A DNA stretch of 64,000 nt from Bacteroidales bacterium (GTDB lineage Bacteria > Bacteroidota > Bacteroidia > Bacteroidales > GCA-2748055): positions 1 through 64,000 of the forward strand of contig JAGLOO010000052.1 of NCBI GenBank assembly GCA_023138875.1. Reading direction: 5' to 3'. The notes under the pieces are model-generated. The model had not been told where the DNA came from, made no database searches, and saw only the letters and a list, made by a program, of their open reading frames with translations. Shown one piece after another: positions 1 to 8,876 of this stretch. The position numbers and the translations under genes were made by a program. Positions within the stretch are counted from its first letter, which is position 1. Every line of letters begins with the position of its first letter.

Positions 1-582
1 TTTTTAAAAAATCCTACCAGAGAAGCATATTTTGGTAGTGTATTAATCAGGGTTGATGGCAAATCATTACAGAATACTAGTTTAAATTCCGTTATAAAAT
101 ATGTTGAAGATGTATGGAATGAAACAAATAGCAATTCTCCATTTGAATACTATTTTCTTGACGAAACAATTGAAGCACAATATAATGATGAAACAAGAAT
201 GGCTAAGATTTTCTTCTATTTTGCCTTTTTTGCAATCTTTATTTCATGCTTGGGAATGCTTGGTTTAAGCTTTTATATTATTGAAAGCAGAACAAAAGAA
301 ATCGGCATAAGAAAGGTAAATGGAGCCAGTAGCTGGATAATTAATAAATTGTTTCTATTTGATTTTATTATAAATGTATTATTCTCAACATTTATTTCAT
401 GGCCATTAAGCTATTTCTTTATTAAAAACTGGTTAAATAATTTTGCATATCAAACCAATATAAATATTACGCCATTTATACTAGCATCAATTATAGCAGC
501 ATCTATTGCAATTTTAACAATAACATTTATCGTAAAAAAAGTAACAAATCAGAATCCTATTAAAAGTCTGCGTTGCGAATAA
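1..582 (+). CDS. FtsX-like ABC permease, C-terminal part (5' end outside window)
   Basis: The reading frame is open from base 1 and stops at 582, so the N-terminal part lies outside the window. The visible 193 residues hold a periplasmic stretch followed by about three membrane segments. Between the first two sits the sequence RTKEIGIRKVNGAS, the cytoplasmic coupling motif of FtsX/MacB-type permeases (MacB_PCD/FtsX family). Such proteins act with an ATPase in mechanotransmission or in export of lipoproteins and peptides across the cell envelope. No cognate MacB-type ATPase is visible here; the ATPase at 742 has its own ABC-2 partner. The coding sequence is very AT-rich compared with the rest of the window. 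The family call is firm; the substrate is unknown. Confidence 0.85.
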   Translation, partial: FLKNPTREAYFGSVLIRVDGKSLQNTSLNSVIKYVEDVWNETNSNSPFEYYFLDETIEAQYNDETRMAKIFFYFAFFAIFISCLGMLGLSFYIIESRTKEIGIRKVNGASSWIINKLFLFDFIINVLFSTFISWPLSYFFIKNWLNNFAYQTNINITPFILASIIAASIAILTITFIVKKVTNQNPIKSLRCE

Positions 583-741
583 TTTATTTAAGATTAATGA
601 AAGAGAAAACAATAACTGTGGCTTGATAATTTTACAGACAAATAGTTGCACAACTACAAACGTCCAATTGGTAACACATTGTGTATAATTAATGTTATAA
701 GATTATTTCATTAAACTAAATAAAAACTAAAAAGAAACTAT

Positions 742-1668
742 ATGATTAATGTTTCAAACCTAAGAAAAACATTTGATACAATTGAGGCGTTGAAAGGTAT
801 TTCATTTAACATTCAGCAAGGTGAATGTTATGGGTTGTTGGGTCCGAATGGTGCAGGTAAAACAACTACTATCTCCATCATGAGTACTCTTTTAGAGCCA
901 AATGAAGGGAAGGTGAGCATTGCCGGATATGATCTAAAGAAGAATCCCCTGGAATGTAAAAAGAACATTGGTGTTGTTACACAGGAAATAGCACTTTACA
1001 ATGAGCTCTCGGCATATGATAACTTACAATTTTGGGGAGGTTTATATAATGTTCCGAAACTGGAATTAAAAGCGCGGATTGATGAATTATTGAACCTGTT
1101 CGGACTGTTAGAAAGGAAGAATGATAAGGTGAAGACCTATTCCGGAGGAATGAAACGCAGAATTAATATTGCCTCTGCATTGCTTCATATGCCTAATGTC
1201 CTATTTATGGATGAACCCACAGTAGGTATTGACCCTCAAAGCAGGAATTTAATTTTTGAAGTGGTGGAAAAGCTGCATAAGGAGGGAATGACAATTATTT
1301 ATACCACGCATTATATGGAAGAAGCTGAGCGTTTGTGCAATCGTATCGGGATTATTGACGATGGAATTATAGTTGCGCAAGGAACATTGGATGAATTAAA
1401 GACATCGGGTTCGATGAAAGAAACCGTTGTGATTTCTTTTACCAATCTTACGGAGAAACGCTTCACTAAAATTTCAAATGACTGGAACGATCACCAACGT
1501 TTCGACGACACAATACATTTTTTTTCCAAGAATATTCAAGGTGATTTATCGAAAATAATATTAAAGTGCAATGAGGTCGGACTTGACATCCTCCATATTG
1601 ATATCCGAAAGATAACCCTTGAAACAATATTTTTAAGTTTAACCGGTAAACACCTTAGAGACAAATGA
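742..1668 (+). CDS. ABC transporter ATP-binding protein (ABC-2 export type)
   Basis: This 308-residue ATPase has the Walker A motif [10 protein letters not shown] near residue 36, the ABC signature YSGGMKRR near residue 134 and the Walker B/E stretch LFMDEPTVGIDP near 155. About 80 residues follow the ATPase core, as in drug or polysaccharide export ATPases of the CcmA/NodI type. The stop overlaps the start of the next gene by four bases (ATGA), so it is translationally coupled to the ABC-2 permease, and the two should form one exporter. The substrate cannot be read from the sequence. The start at 742 is the first ATG and puts the strand-1 and P-loop spacing in register with the family. Confidence 0.92.
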   Translation: MINVSNLRKTFDTIEALKGISFNIQQGECYGLLGPNGAGKTTTISIMSTLLEPNEGKVSIAGYDLKKNPLECKKNIGVVTQEIALYNELSAYDNLQFWGGLYNVPKLELKARIDELLNLFGLLERKNDKVKTYSGGMKRRINIASALLHMPNVLFMDEPTVGIDPQSRNLIFEVVEKLHKEGMTIIYTTHYMEEAERLCNRIGIIDDGIIVAQGTLDELKTSGSMKETVVISFTNLTEKRFTKISNDWNDHQRFDDTIHFFSKNIQGDLSKIILKCNEVGLDILHIDIRKITLETIFLSLTGKHLRDK

Positions 1669-2420
1669 TAAAGCTGGTAAAGAAAGATCTGAAATTATTC
1701 TTCGGTAATAAGCAGGACATGTTGCTGACCTTTGCATTGCCAATTATCTTTATTACCCTATTTACTTTTGTTTTTGGAAAAATGGGCAATACCGATGAAG
1801 ATAATTTGGGGGGTGTTGTTCACGTTGTGGCAGGTACGTCGGTTATGATGCTATTATTTTCAGTTGCAGGGATAGGCGGAAGTCTTTTGGATGAAAAGCA
1901 GGAAGGCATGTTAAAGAAATTACTGTGCTCACCTATGCATCCTAAGCATATCCTTTATGGGAAATTGGTATATGCAAATATCATTTCCGTTGTTCAGCTG
2001 ATAGTCATGTTTGTTTACGCCTGGCTGGTTTTTGGCCTGGATATTATGCATTATCTTCCTTCTATTGTGCTTATGATTTTGGCAATATCCTATGCCTGTT
2101 CAGGTTTTGGTATTGTTCTTGCTTCATTTGCCAAATCAAGCAAGCAGGTGCAGGGATATTCAACCATAGTTGTACTCGTTATGAGTGCTATCGGAGGTAG
2201 TATGATCCCCATATTTATTATGCCGGAAATTATGCAAAAGATTGCTGTTGTTTCGGTTAACTATTGGGGTATACAGGGATTTTATGACATCTTTTTGAAC
2301 TTACTTCCAATTACAGATATCACATTCTTATCAAAAGTTTTTGTTTTAATTGGCATTGGAACTTCTTTAAATTTCATAGCTCTTCAGATGTTCAAGAAAA
2401 ATATTTTAAAGATTGTTTAA
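1665..2420 (+). CDS. ABC-2 type transporter permease
   Basis: This 251-residue protein has about six hydrophobic segments and the ABC-2 layout: a short cytoplasmic start, TM1 near residues 20-40, then the stretch DEKQEGMLKKLLCSPMHP, which is the conserved inter-TM coupling helix of ABC-2 permeases. It overlaps the ATPase gene by four bases and should be the membrane half of that exporter. It ends just before a non-coding stretch with a strong hairpin at 2726-2762. Substrate unknown; drug, lipid or peptide export are all possible. Confidence 0.9.
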   Translation: MIKLVKKDLKLFFGNKQDMLLTFALPIIFITLFTFVFGKMGNTDEDNLGGVVHVVAGTSVMMLLFSVAGIGGSLLDEKQEGMLKKLLCSPMHPKHILYGKLVYANIISVVQLIVMFVYAWLVFGLDIMHYLPSIVLMILAISYACSGFGIVLASFAKSSKQVQGYSTIVVLVMSAIGGSMIPIFIMPEIMQKIAVVSVNYWGIQGFYDIFLNLLPITDITFLSKVFVLIGIGTSLNFIALQMFKKNILKIV

Positions 2421-2725
2421 ATGGGCACATAAGCACTGGCTACTTAGTGCATAGTGCCACAACAAAATAACATCATTATGAACACTCTGGTCATTGATGC
2501 ATCAACCGACTATGAATCCGAGTCTAGCTTTGAAACGGGCATCAGGTGGTTTAGCGGGGGATGTGATGGAACGATCCAGAGTGAATTTCTGTTCGATCAG
2601 AATCACGAGATTTGGGGGTCCAATAAATGTAAGAATGAAGGGATCATCAGTGCGTGGGAAAATTGTTGGTGAGAAAATGGGAGATAGGTAAAATTGCTTT
2701 GTACTAGTTTTTGTATTATACACAA
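2421..2725. other. Gene-free stretch with no recognisable content
   Basis: About 300 bases lie between the ABC-2 permease and the hairpin at 2726. Short open frames exist on both strands, but none has a recognisable motif, a convincing start context or a composition like the neighbouring genes, and the minus-strand one runs through the tRNA gene. The stretch is richer in G on the plus strand than the AT-rich genes before it. It may be a worn gene remnant or the edge of an acquired segment; I cannot tell which. Confidence 0.4.
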
Positions 2726-2767
2726 AATGACCCTTGTAATAGACTGATTTACAAGGGTCATTATTTT
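2726..2767. terminator. Strong bidirectional hairpin terminator
   Basis: Bases 2726-2739 (AATGACCCTTGTAA) pair perfectly with 2749-2762 over 14 bp around a 9-base loop. A T-rich run (ATTTTT) follows on the plus strand, and TTTTG follows on the minus strand. It can therefore end the ABC-2 operon on the plus strand and the tRNA-Pro transcript on the minus strand. Confidence 0.8.
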
Positions 2768-2773
2768 TATCTG

Positions 2774-2847
2774 TCGGGGTAGCGGGATTTGAACCCACGA
2801 CCTCGTCGTCCCGAACGACGCGCGCTACCTGGCTGCGCTATACCCCG
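2774..2847 (-). tRNA. tRNA-Pro (anticodon CGG)
   Basis: The reverse complement folds into a cloverleaf. The acceptor CGGGGTA pairs with TACCCCG, the D arm is GCGC/GCGC, the anticodon stem CGTCG/CGACG encloses the loop TTCGGGA, and the T arm carries GGTTCAAAT. The loop gives anticodon CGG, reading the proline codon CCG. The 3' CCA is not encoded, so it would be added after transcription. A TATTTTTG box at 2858-2865 (minus) resembles the Bacteroidota -7 element. Confidence 0.95.
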
Positions 2848-2873
2848 ATTTGGTTGCCAAAAATACCAAAAGT

Positions 2874-3878
2874 TTATGAACTTTTAAAGTGATGCAGGCT
2901 CTCGGCCAGCAACTTTTCCGAATCAACCGATACCACACCAGCTTTTTCGCATACCTGTCCGCCTGCCAGGTTGGATATGGCAGCAACAGCCGGAGCATCC
3001 AGTCCTGCAACCATGCATAGGGCAGCCACACTAATGACCGTATCCCCGGCACCGGACACATCTGCAATGTCTCTTACAACGGCCGGAATATGAACGTATG
3101 TTCCATCACCAGAGGTGAGGATCCCCTGTTCGCTGAGTGTGACCAGCACCGTATCGATCTCCTGTTTCTTCTGGTAATCTATCACAGCTTCTGATATCTT
3201 CTGGATTTCATGCTTCTGAATATCCAGGTTTAGCCCCCTCAACAGTTCCTTGAAATTGGGCTTGAATAGCTTCACCTTACGGTACAAATCGAAGCTCCTG
3301 AATTTCGGATCTACCAGTATCGGCACCGATACCCGATCGGCAGCAGTGATCACTTCAGAGATCACCCTGGGTGCCAGCACACCTTTGTCATAGTCCTGGA
3401 AGATAATGGCATCAATTCCTCCACTCTCCAAAAGGTTAATGATCAATTCCAGGAAATGGTCCTGTACCCTTTTTGAAAGAAAGAGATCCATCTCCTCATC
3501 CACACGTAAAAGGTGTTGGTTGTTACTAATGATCCTGGTCTTCTGAGTGGTAATCCGGTGATTATCTACGATCAATCCTATGTCCGACAAGGTCTGCTCC
3601 TCCATCAACTCAAGAAAGAGTTTTCCACGCTCATCGTCCCCTATTACCGAACAGAGTATGGGAACAGCTCCCATGGCTTTCACGTTCAAAGCCACATTGG
3701 CAGCACCGCCCAGCCGGTTTTCTTCTATAACGCCAGACACTATGGGGACCGGTGCCTCCGGAGATACCCTGGTCACATTGCCCCAGAGGTAAGTATCGAT
3801 CATTACATCACCGATGATCAGGACCTTCTGGTTGGTAAACTGACTGAAAAGCGATCGGAAATCTGTTGATTCAAACAT
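2874..3878 (-). CDS. rfaE1: Heptose 7-phosphate kinase-type PfkB sugar kinase (RfaE1/HldE N-domain)
   Basis: This 334-residue protein is a ribokinase/PfkB-fold kinase most like the kinase domain of HldE. It phosphorylates D-glycero-D-manno-heptose 7-phosphate at C1 on the route to ADP-heptose for lipopolysaccharide inner core. The signs are VLIIGDVMIDTYLWG near the start, RVSPEAPVPIV near residue 40, the glycine-rich RLGGAANVALN, and the C-terminal PfkB signature with DVSGAGDT, where the Asp is the catalytic base. The nucleotidyltransferase half of bifunctional HldE is absent, so that step must be encoded elsewhere. A CAAAGATA box just upstream (3899-3906) matches a -7 element on this strand. 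Specificity for heptose rather than another sugar is inferred from similarity only. Confidence 0.85.
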   Translation of the reverse strand: MFESTDFRSLFSQFTNQKVLIIGDVMIDTYLWGNVTRVSPEAPVPIVSGVIEENRLGGAANVALNVKAMGAVPILCSVIGDDERGKLFLELMEEQTLSDIGLIVDNHRITTQKTRIISNNQHLLRVDEEMDLFLSKRVQDHFLELIINLLESGGIDAIIFQDYDKGVLAPRVISEVITAADRVSVPILVDPKFRSFDLYRKVKLFKPNFKELLRGLNLDIQKHEIQKISEAVIDYQKKQEIDTVLVTLSEQGILTSGDGTYVHIPAVVRDIADVSGAGDTVISVAALCMVAGLDAPAVAAISNLAGGQVCEKAGVVSVDSEKLLAESLHHFKSS

Positions 3879-3917
3879 CTGTTCAATTTAAAGAAAGGCA
3901 AAGATAAAACATTAAAC

Positions 3918-6227
3918 TCAAAAAGGGTCCACATCGATGGAGATACGGATGGACCTGTAGACCTCATTTTTGGAAATCTTATCCAGCACCTCTTTTATCA
4001 GCTCCCTTGCCCTTTCATAGGAGGCTTCACGCTCAATCTTCAGGATGATCTGTTTAATAAAAGTATTGTGTACTTTTCTAACCGGGGGATACTGGGGACC
4101 ATACACACGGCTGGAGAATATCGTTTTCAATTCCTTACCTGCCAGGTCTGTTGCACCGTCAAGGATGGAAGGGATCTTGTGTCGGAAAGAGATACGGATC
4201 ATTCTTTTGAATGGCGGATATCCAAAGACCTGACGCTCCTCCATCTGTTCCCGGAACAGGCCTTCAAAATCATTATTAACGATATACCGGATCACGGGAT
4301 GCCCGGGATCCATGGTTTGAATAATTACTTTACCACGCTTCTTTCTCCTTCCTGCCCTGCCGCTCACCTGGGAAATCAACTGGAAGGTCCGTTCAAATGC
4401 CCTGAAATCGGGAAAATGCAGCATGCTGTCGGCATCCAGTACTCCCACAAGGCTTACATTATCAAAATCCAGTCCTTTGGAAAGCATCTGGGTTCCGATC
4501 AATACATCCAGCTGTCCCTCCTCAAAACTCCGGATTATCTTTTCATATCCCCTGACAGACCGGGCAGTATCGGTGTCGAGTCTTCCCACCCGGATGCCCT
4601 CAAAAACCAGGGCGATCTCATCTTCAATCTTCTCTGTCCCAAAACCCTTCATGGTCATGTTGGTACCGGCACATGAAGGACACACGCGGGGCATGACCTC
4701 CTTATGACCACAGTAATGGCACTCCAGCTTGCGACTGTATCGGTGAAAAGTCAGGCTCACATCGCAACGTTTACACTTTGGTATATGCCCACAATCATTG
4801 CATACAATGTAATTGGAATATCCCCTCCTGTTCTGGAACAGGATCACCTGTTCCCCATTTTCCAGGGCCCCCTTGATCCCTTCCATAAGCCGGGGAGTGA
4901 AATGAGATACCATCTGTTTTCGTTTTGTTGCAATCCTGGTATCGGCAAGGATAATCTCAGGCGGGGCCACTTCACCAAAGCGGGATTGGATGGATGCGAA
5001 TCCAAATTTACCATTGCGGGCATTAAAGAGGGATTCAAAAGAGGGTGTAGCTGTACCGAGCAGGACTTTTGCATCATGATAAAGCGCCAGCACCTGGGCA
5101 GAATCCCTGGCATGGTACCTGGGGGCCGGATCGTGCTGCTTGAATGTGGTTTCATGTTCTTCATCGATGATGACCAGTCCGAGCTTATCGAATGGAAGGA
5201 AGATGGCTGACCGGACCCCGATAATCACACGGTAAGTTTCATCATCCGTCAGACCAAGCAGGTTCCTGTATACATGCACCCTTTCCGAATCGCTGTAACG
5301 GGAATGGTATACCCCCACCTGTTTTCCGAAAACCTGCCGCATGCGTTCAATGATCTGGGTGGTCAGCGCAATTTCCGGAAGCAGGTAAAGAACCTGGCGT
5401 CCTTTTTCAAGCACCTCCCTGATCAGGTGGATATAGAGTTCTGTCTTCCCGCTGGAGGTAACCCCGTGCAACAACACAGACTGGTGTTTATTAAACTGTT
5501 CCCTGATCACCCCAATGGCAACCGATTGCTCCCCGTTGAGTTCAAATGGATCCCTTGAATGGCCCTGGTCCGGTTGCCCCTGATGCCTCAACTCCTCCCT
5601 GTTGACCTGTTCCAGAACTCCTTTTTTTATCAGGGCACCAATTGCACCGGAAGCTCCCGAAGGTTTGAGCATCTCCCGTTTCAAAACCTCTGTACCAGAT
5701 CCAATGTCATCAGTACCTGTAAGTTGCAGGTATTTCTCTATCATTTCTCTTTGCCGCGGAGCCCTGACCAGTTGATCAAGCAACAGATGAAGGGATTCCT
5801 CAGAGGTATACTTGTTTGATAGCCGCACATAAGTAACGATCCTGGGACCCACACCATTATAGCCAGCACTGATCCTCACCCTTGATTCGCTCTCAGGTCT
5901 CAGGCCTGACGGCAGGGTTGCCCGCATCACCTCTCCCAATGTGCACATATAATAGGATGACATCCACTCCCACAGCTGAAGTTGTTGTTGAGTGACCAGG
6001 GGCTTTTCATCCATCACATCTATAATGGATTTAGGAGTAAAACCATCGGGCGGTGTGGTATTTAGTGAGTGAATGATGGCAATGTAGATCCGCTTTTTGC
6101 CAAATGAAACAAGCACACGGCTGCCAGGGGATATTTTATCCGCAAGTTCATCGGGCACACTGTAGGTATATGTACCCTCCACTGCCAGGGGCAGTATCAC
6201 CTGTGCATACAGATCCGGACCTGACAT
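3918..6227 (-). CDS. priA: Primosomal protein N' (replication restart helicase PriA)
   Basis: PriA recognises stalled forks and loads the replicative helicase. The protein has the N-terminal 3'-DNA-binding domain (YAQVILPLAVEGTYTYSVP), a helicase core with Walker A GVTSSGKTELY, the DEEH box in VIIDEEHETTFKQ, and a zinc region with eight cysteines (CNDCGHIPKCKRCD, then CHYCGH and CPSC). GRAGR marks the last helicase motif. The open frame extends 29 codons further upstream, but that part is basic, unlike any PriA N terminus, and runs into pfkA; the ATG at 6227 gives the normal PriA start. Length is about 770 residues, usual for Bacteroidota. Confidence 0.97.
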   Translation of the reverse strand: MSGPDLYAQVILPLAVEGTYTYSVPDELADKISPGSRVLVSFGKKRIYIAIIHSLNTTPPDGFTPKSIIDVMDEKPLVTQQQLQLWEWMSSYYMCTLGEVMRATLPSGLRPESESRVRISAGYNGVGPRIVTYVRLSNKYTSEESLHLLLDQLVRAPRQREMIEKYLQLTGTDDIGSGTEVLKREMLKPSGASGAIGALIKKGVLEQVNREELRHQGQPDQGHSRDPFELNGEQSVAIGVIREQFNKHQSVLLHGVTSSGKTELYIHLIREVLEKGRQVLYLLPEIALTTQIIERMRQVFGKQVGVYHSRYSDSERVHVYRNLLGLTDDETYRVIIGVRSAIFLPFDKLGLVIIDEEHETTFKQHDPAPRYHARDSAQVLALYHDAKVLLGTATPSFESLFNARNGKFGFASIQSRFGEVAPPEIILADTRIATKRKQMVSHFTPRLMEGIKGALENGEQVILFQNRRGYSNYIVCNDCGHIPKCKRCDVSLTFHRYSRKLECHYCGHKEVMPRVCPSCAGTNMTMKGFGTEKIEDEIALVFEGIRVGRLDTDTARSVRGYEKIIRSFEEGQLDVLIGTQMLSKGLDFDNVSLVGVLDADSMLHFPDFRAFERTFQLISQVSGRAGRRKKRGKVIIQTMDPGHPVIRYIVNNDFEGLFREQMEERQVFGYPPFKRMIRISFRHKIPSILDGATDLAGKELKTIFSSRVYGPQYPPVRKVHNTFIKQIILKIEREASYERARELIKEVLDKISKNEVYRSIRISIDVDPF

Positions 6228-6270
6228 CAACGGTAATTTACGAAAAAAGCGAGGAGAAAAAAAGTGAGGT

Positions 6271-7254
6271 TTATATGGAGAGGATCTCCACCATCTGCAA
6301 CTCTTCCGGATCAACTTTCTTCTTCAGTTTGATCACTTTTCTGAAAGGTATATAATCCAGTTCGGAATTATGAAACCCAACCATGACACTCTTCTGGTCA
6401 TCCATCAGCGCCTCAATGGCCGCATACCCCAGTTTGCTGGCACTCACCCGGTCGTATGCCGAGGGTGTACCGCCGCGCTGGATATGTCCCAATACGGAAA
6501 CCCTCACATCATAGTCATGGAAATCATCTTTCACCCTGTCAGCTATGGCAAATGCACCACCCTCCTCATCTCCTTCCGCAACAATGATAATATTGCTGGA
6601 TTTCTTTCGTTTAAATCCCTTTTCCAGGTAATCCTTCAGGTTATCAACTTGTCCGTGAACCTCGGGGATCAGGATGGCTTCCGCCCCACAGGCAATCCCG
6701 CTTTTCAATGCAATAAATCCTGCATCCCTGCCCATGACCTCTATAAAAAAGAGCCTGTTATGACTTCCGGCAGTATCCCTGATCTTATCCACCGCCTCCA
6801 CGACTGTATTGAGCGCTGTGTCGTATCCAATGGTATACTCAGTTCCATAAATATCATTGTCGATGGTACCCGGAATCCCAATGAAAGGAATATCGTAATA
6901 CTCATCACAGAATACCCTTGCACCGGTCAGTGAACCGTCACCTCCGATCACAACCACAGCGTCAACTCCGGCTTTTTTGAGGTTTTCATACGCCTGCTTG
7001 CGTCCTTCGGGTTCCATGAATTCCTTGCTCCTGGCAGTCTTCAGGATGGTCCCGCCCCTGGCCAGGATATCGCTTACACTGTGCGCCTTAAGGCTCACAA
7101 AATGATCGTGAATCATGCCATGGTAACCATGCCGGATACCGATAACCTCTAGTCCGTAATATATGGCAGTACGTGTTACACCTCTGATGGCCGCATTCAT
7201 TCCCGGTGCGTCCCCTCCGGAAGTAAGTACACCTACCCTTTTGATTTTCCCCAT
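6271..7254 (-). CDS. pfkA: ATP-dependent 6-phosphofructokinase
   Basis: This enzyme phosphorylates fructose 6-phosphate at C1, the committing step of glycolysis. It has the nucleotide loop VLTSGGDAPGMNAAIR at the N terminus, GGDGS for Mg-ATP, the catalytic stretch GTIDNDIYGTEYTIG, EVMGRDAG for substrate binding and HIQRGGTPSA near residue 250. Gly rather than Lys after GGDG fits an ATP-using enzyme rather than the pyrophosphate type. An in-frame ATG lies eight codons upstream (7278), but the one at 7254 places the start as in the family (about 327 residues). It lies between ispH and priA on the same strand with a short gap on each side. Confidence 0.96.
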   Translation of the reverse strand: MGKIKRVGVLTSGGDAPGMNAAIRGVTRTAIYYGLEVIGIRHGYHGMIHDHFVSLKAHSVSDILARGGTILKTARSKEFMEPEGRKQAYENLKKAGVDAVVVIGGDGSLTGARVFCDEYYDIPFIGIPGTIDNDIYGTEYTIGYDTALNTVVEAVDKIRDTAGSHNRLFFIEVMGRDAGFIALKSGIACGAEAILIPEVHGQVDNLKDYLEKGFKRKKSSNIIIVAEGDEEGGAFAIADRVKDDFHDYDVRVSVLGHIQRGGTPSAYDRVSASKLGYAAIEALMDDQKSVMVGFHNSELDYIPFRKVIKLKKKVDPEELQMVEILSI

Positions 7255-7295
7255 TTCAATCAGTATTTGATGCCCCAAACTTAACGAAAAATGTA

Positions 7296-8171
7296 TTAAG
7301 TAGCCGTTAACTTTTTGACATGCTTCGATACAGATTCAAGCTGGCTGATAGAAGTGGATGTAGCCCCGCTTATTCCAATGGTACCAACACATGATAGCCA
7401 TTCAGGATCAACTTCACTGCCCCTGGAGATCCAGTATGTTTGTGGATTGATGGATTTGCAGAACTCATACAGCATCTTCCCGTTGGACGAGTTCTTCCCG
7501 CTCACAAAGAGAATAAGGTCATATTTCACGACAAAAGATGCCAGGCCCGGTTTTCTCTTTTTCATCTGGCTACAGATGGTGCAGTCAGAACGAAAAGAGC
7601 TTTCAGCAGATCCTTCCAGATGGTCTTTTAAAGCACGCTCTACTTCCTCGAACCGATCGGGGTCCATGGTGGTCTGAGAGAAGAGGTACACCTTTTTTGA
7701 AGGATCCACCTTTGTAATGTCTTTGTATGAGCTTACAACCACTGCATCCCCGCCCACCTGTCCCAGCAAACCGATGGTTTCCGGGTGGTCGGCCTTACCG
7801 AAAATAACCAGTTGTTCGATGTCATGGTCCATGGAATCATAAGCCTCCTTTACTTTTTTCTGCAGCCGGGAGACGATGGGACAAGTACCATCAATTACCT
7901 CAATCCGGTGAGTTTCGGCCAGTTTGTAAGTGGAAGGAGGTTCCCCATGTGCCCTGAGCAGGATACGTTCCGGCTTTAAGGAGACAAGGTCATGATGATC
8001 TATTGTTTTCAATCCCAGGGCATGCAACCTTTGAACCTCTTCGCTGTTATGGACCATCTCTCCCAGTCCGTAAAGTTCCTGGCCGCCTTCAAGACAGGTC
8101 TCGGCGGTCTTAATGACCTGCTCCACTCCAAAACAAAAACCGGCTTCCGGATCTATTTCAATGACCACCAT
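7296..8171 (-). CDS. ispH: 4-hydroxy-3-methylbut-2-enyl diphosphate reductase
   Basis: IspH is the last enzyme of the MEP isoprenoid pathway, an Fe-S enzyme giving isopentenyl and dimethylallyl diphosphate. The three cluster cysteines are visible in AGFCFGV near residue 12, DGTCPIV near 97 and the CTIC region near 196. LRAHGEPP carries a conserved substrate His, and SGKNSSNGKML is the Ser/Asn diphosphate-binding motif in its Bacteroidota form. The 291-residue length is normal. Its start overlaps the end of cmk by 14 bases, so the two genes are translationally coupled, a pairing often kept in Bacteroidota. Confidence 0.96.
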   Translation of the reverse strand: MVVIEIDPEAGFCFGVEQVIKTAETCLEGGQELYGLGEMVHNSEEVQRLHALGLKTIDHHDLVSLKPERILLRAHGEPPSTYKLAETHRIEVIDGTCPIVSRLQKKVKEAYDSMDHDIEQLVIFGKADHPETIGLLGQVGGDAVVVSSYKDITKVDPSKKVYLFSQTTMDPDRFEEVERALKDHLEGSAESSFRSDCTICSQMKKRKPGLASFVVKYDLILFVSGKNSSNGKMLYEFCKSINPQTYWISRGSEVDPEWLSCVGTIGISGATSTSISQLESVSKHVKKLTAT

Positions 8172-8871
8172 CGAACCGTGCTGTTATCCTGTTATACACA
8201 TCCTGGAACCATTCCATCTGCTGATCAACCGTTATGTGACTGTTATCCAGAACAATGGCATCTTCTGCCTGTTTCAGGGGACTGTCTTCCCTGCTTGAAT
8301 CAATATGGTCCCGCTTTTCCAGGTTCTGTTTAACCTCCTCCATGTCCGCTGGCATACCCTTTTCAATGAACTCCTTATAGCGCCTCATTGCCCGTACTTC
8401 AAGCGATGCGGTAAGAAATATCTTTAGTTCCGCATCGGGGAATACCACCGTACCGATATCACGACCATCCATGACCACTGCTTTCCCTTCTCCAAGCCTC
8501 CGCTGGTATTCCACCATCTTTCTGCGCACTGCAGAAATGGCAGCGATATAGCTTACATGACCCGATACCTCCATTCCCCGGATCTGATCTTCAACCATGC
8601 GCCCGTTTAAATAAATTTCGGTCCTTTGCCGCTCAGGATTAAATTGAAGGCTGATCTCTATACCATCCAGCAAATCCTCCACCAGCTGCACCGGGGGTGA
8701 CCCTGTTGTTTCAAACAATCCCGATTCAAGGCATGCCAGGGTCACTGCCCTGTACATGGCCCCTGTATCGATATAAGAATATCCCAGTTCCGTGGCAATC
8801 CTTTTCGCATACGTACTCTTTCCGCAGGAGGAGTTCCCATCAAGTGCTACAATGATCTTCTGATGCTTCAT
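8158..8871 (-). CDS. cmk: Cytidylate kinase
   Basis: This kinase converts CMP and dCMP to the diphosphates. The 237-residue protein has the P-loop ALDGNSSCGKSTYAK at the N terminus, YIDTGAMYRAVT for the nucleotide, GHVSYIAAISAVR, VVMDGRDIGTVVFP in the centre, and the lid arginines near RDHIDSSREDSPL. These are the signatures of the Cmk family. It lies five bases after porQ's start on the same strand, and its 3' end overlaps ispH. The slightly long C terminus is common in this phylum. Confidence 0.96.
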   Translation of the reverse strand: MKHQKIIVALDGNSSCGKSTYAKRIATELGYSYIDTGAMYRAVTLACLESGLFETTGSPPVQLVEDLLDGIEISLQFNPERQRTEIYLNGRMVEDQIRGMEVSGHVSYIAAISAVRRKMVEYQRRLGEGKAVVMDGRDIGTVVFPDAELKIFLTASLEVRAMRRYKEFIEKGMPADMEEVKQNLEKRDHIDSSREDSPLKQAEDAIVLDNSHITVDQQMEWFQDVYNRITARFDGGH

Positions 8872-8876
8872 GATTA

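Noticed and set aside
2502-2798. A 98-codon minus-strand frame before tRNA-Pro
   Set aside because: It starts inside the tRNA-Pro gene and runs through the terminator hairpin, with no recognisable motif.
4068-4676. A 202-codon frame antisense to priA
   Set aside because: Several long frames lie opposite priA; their residues show no domain pattern, and PriA on the other strand is complete.
6228-6314. A 29-codon N-terminal extension of PriA
   Set aside because: The sequence is basic and Arg/Phe-rich, overlaps the end of pfkA and does not match any PriA start; ATG 6227 fits the family.
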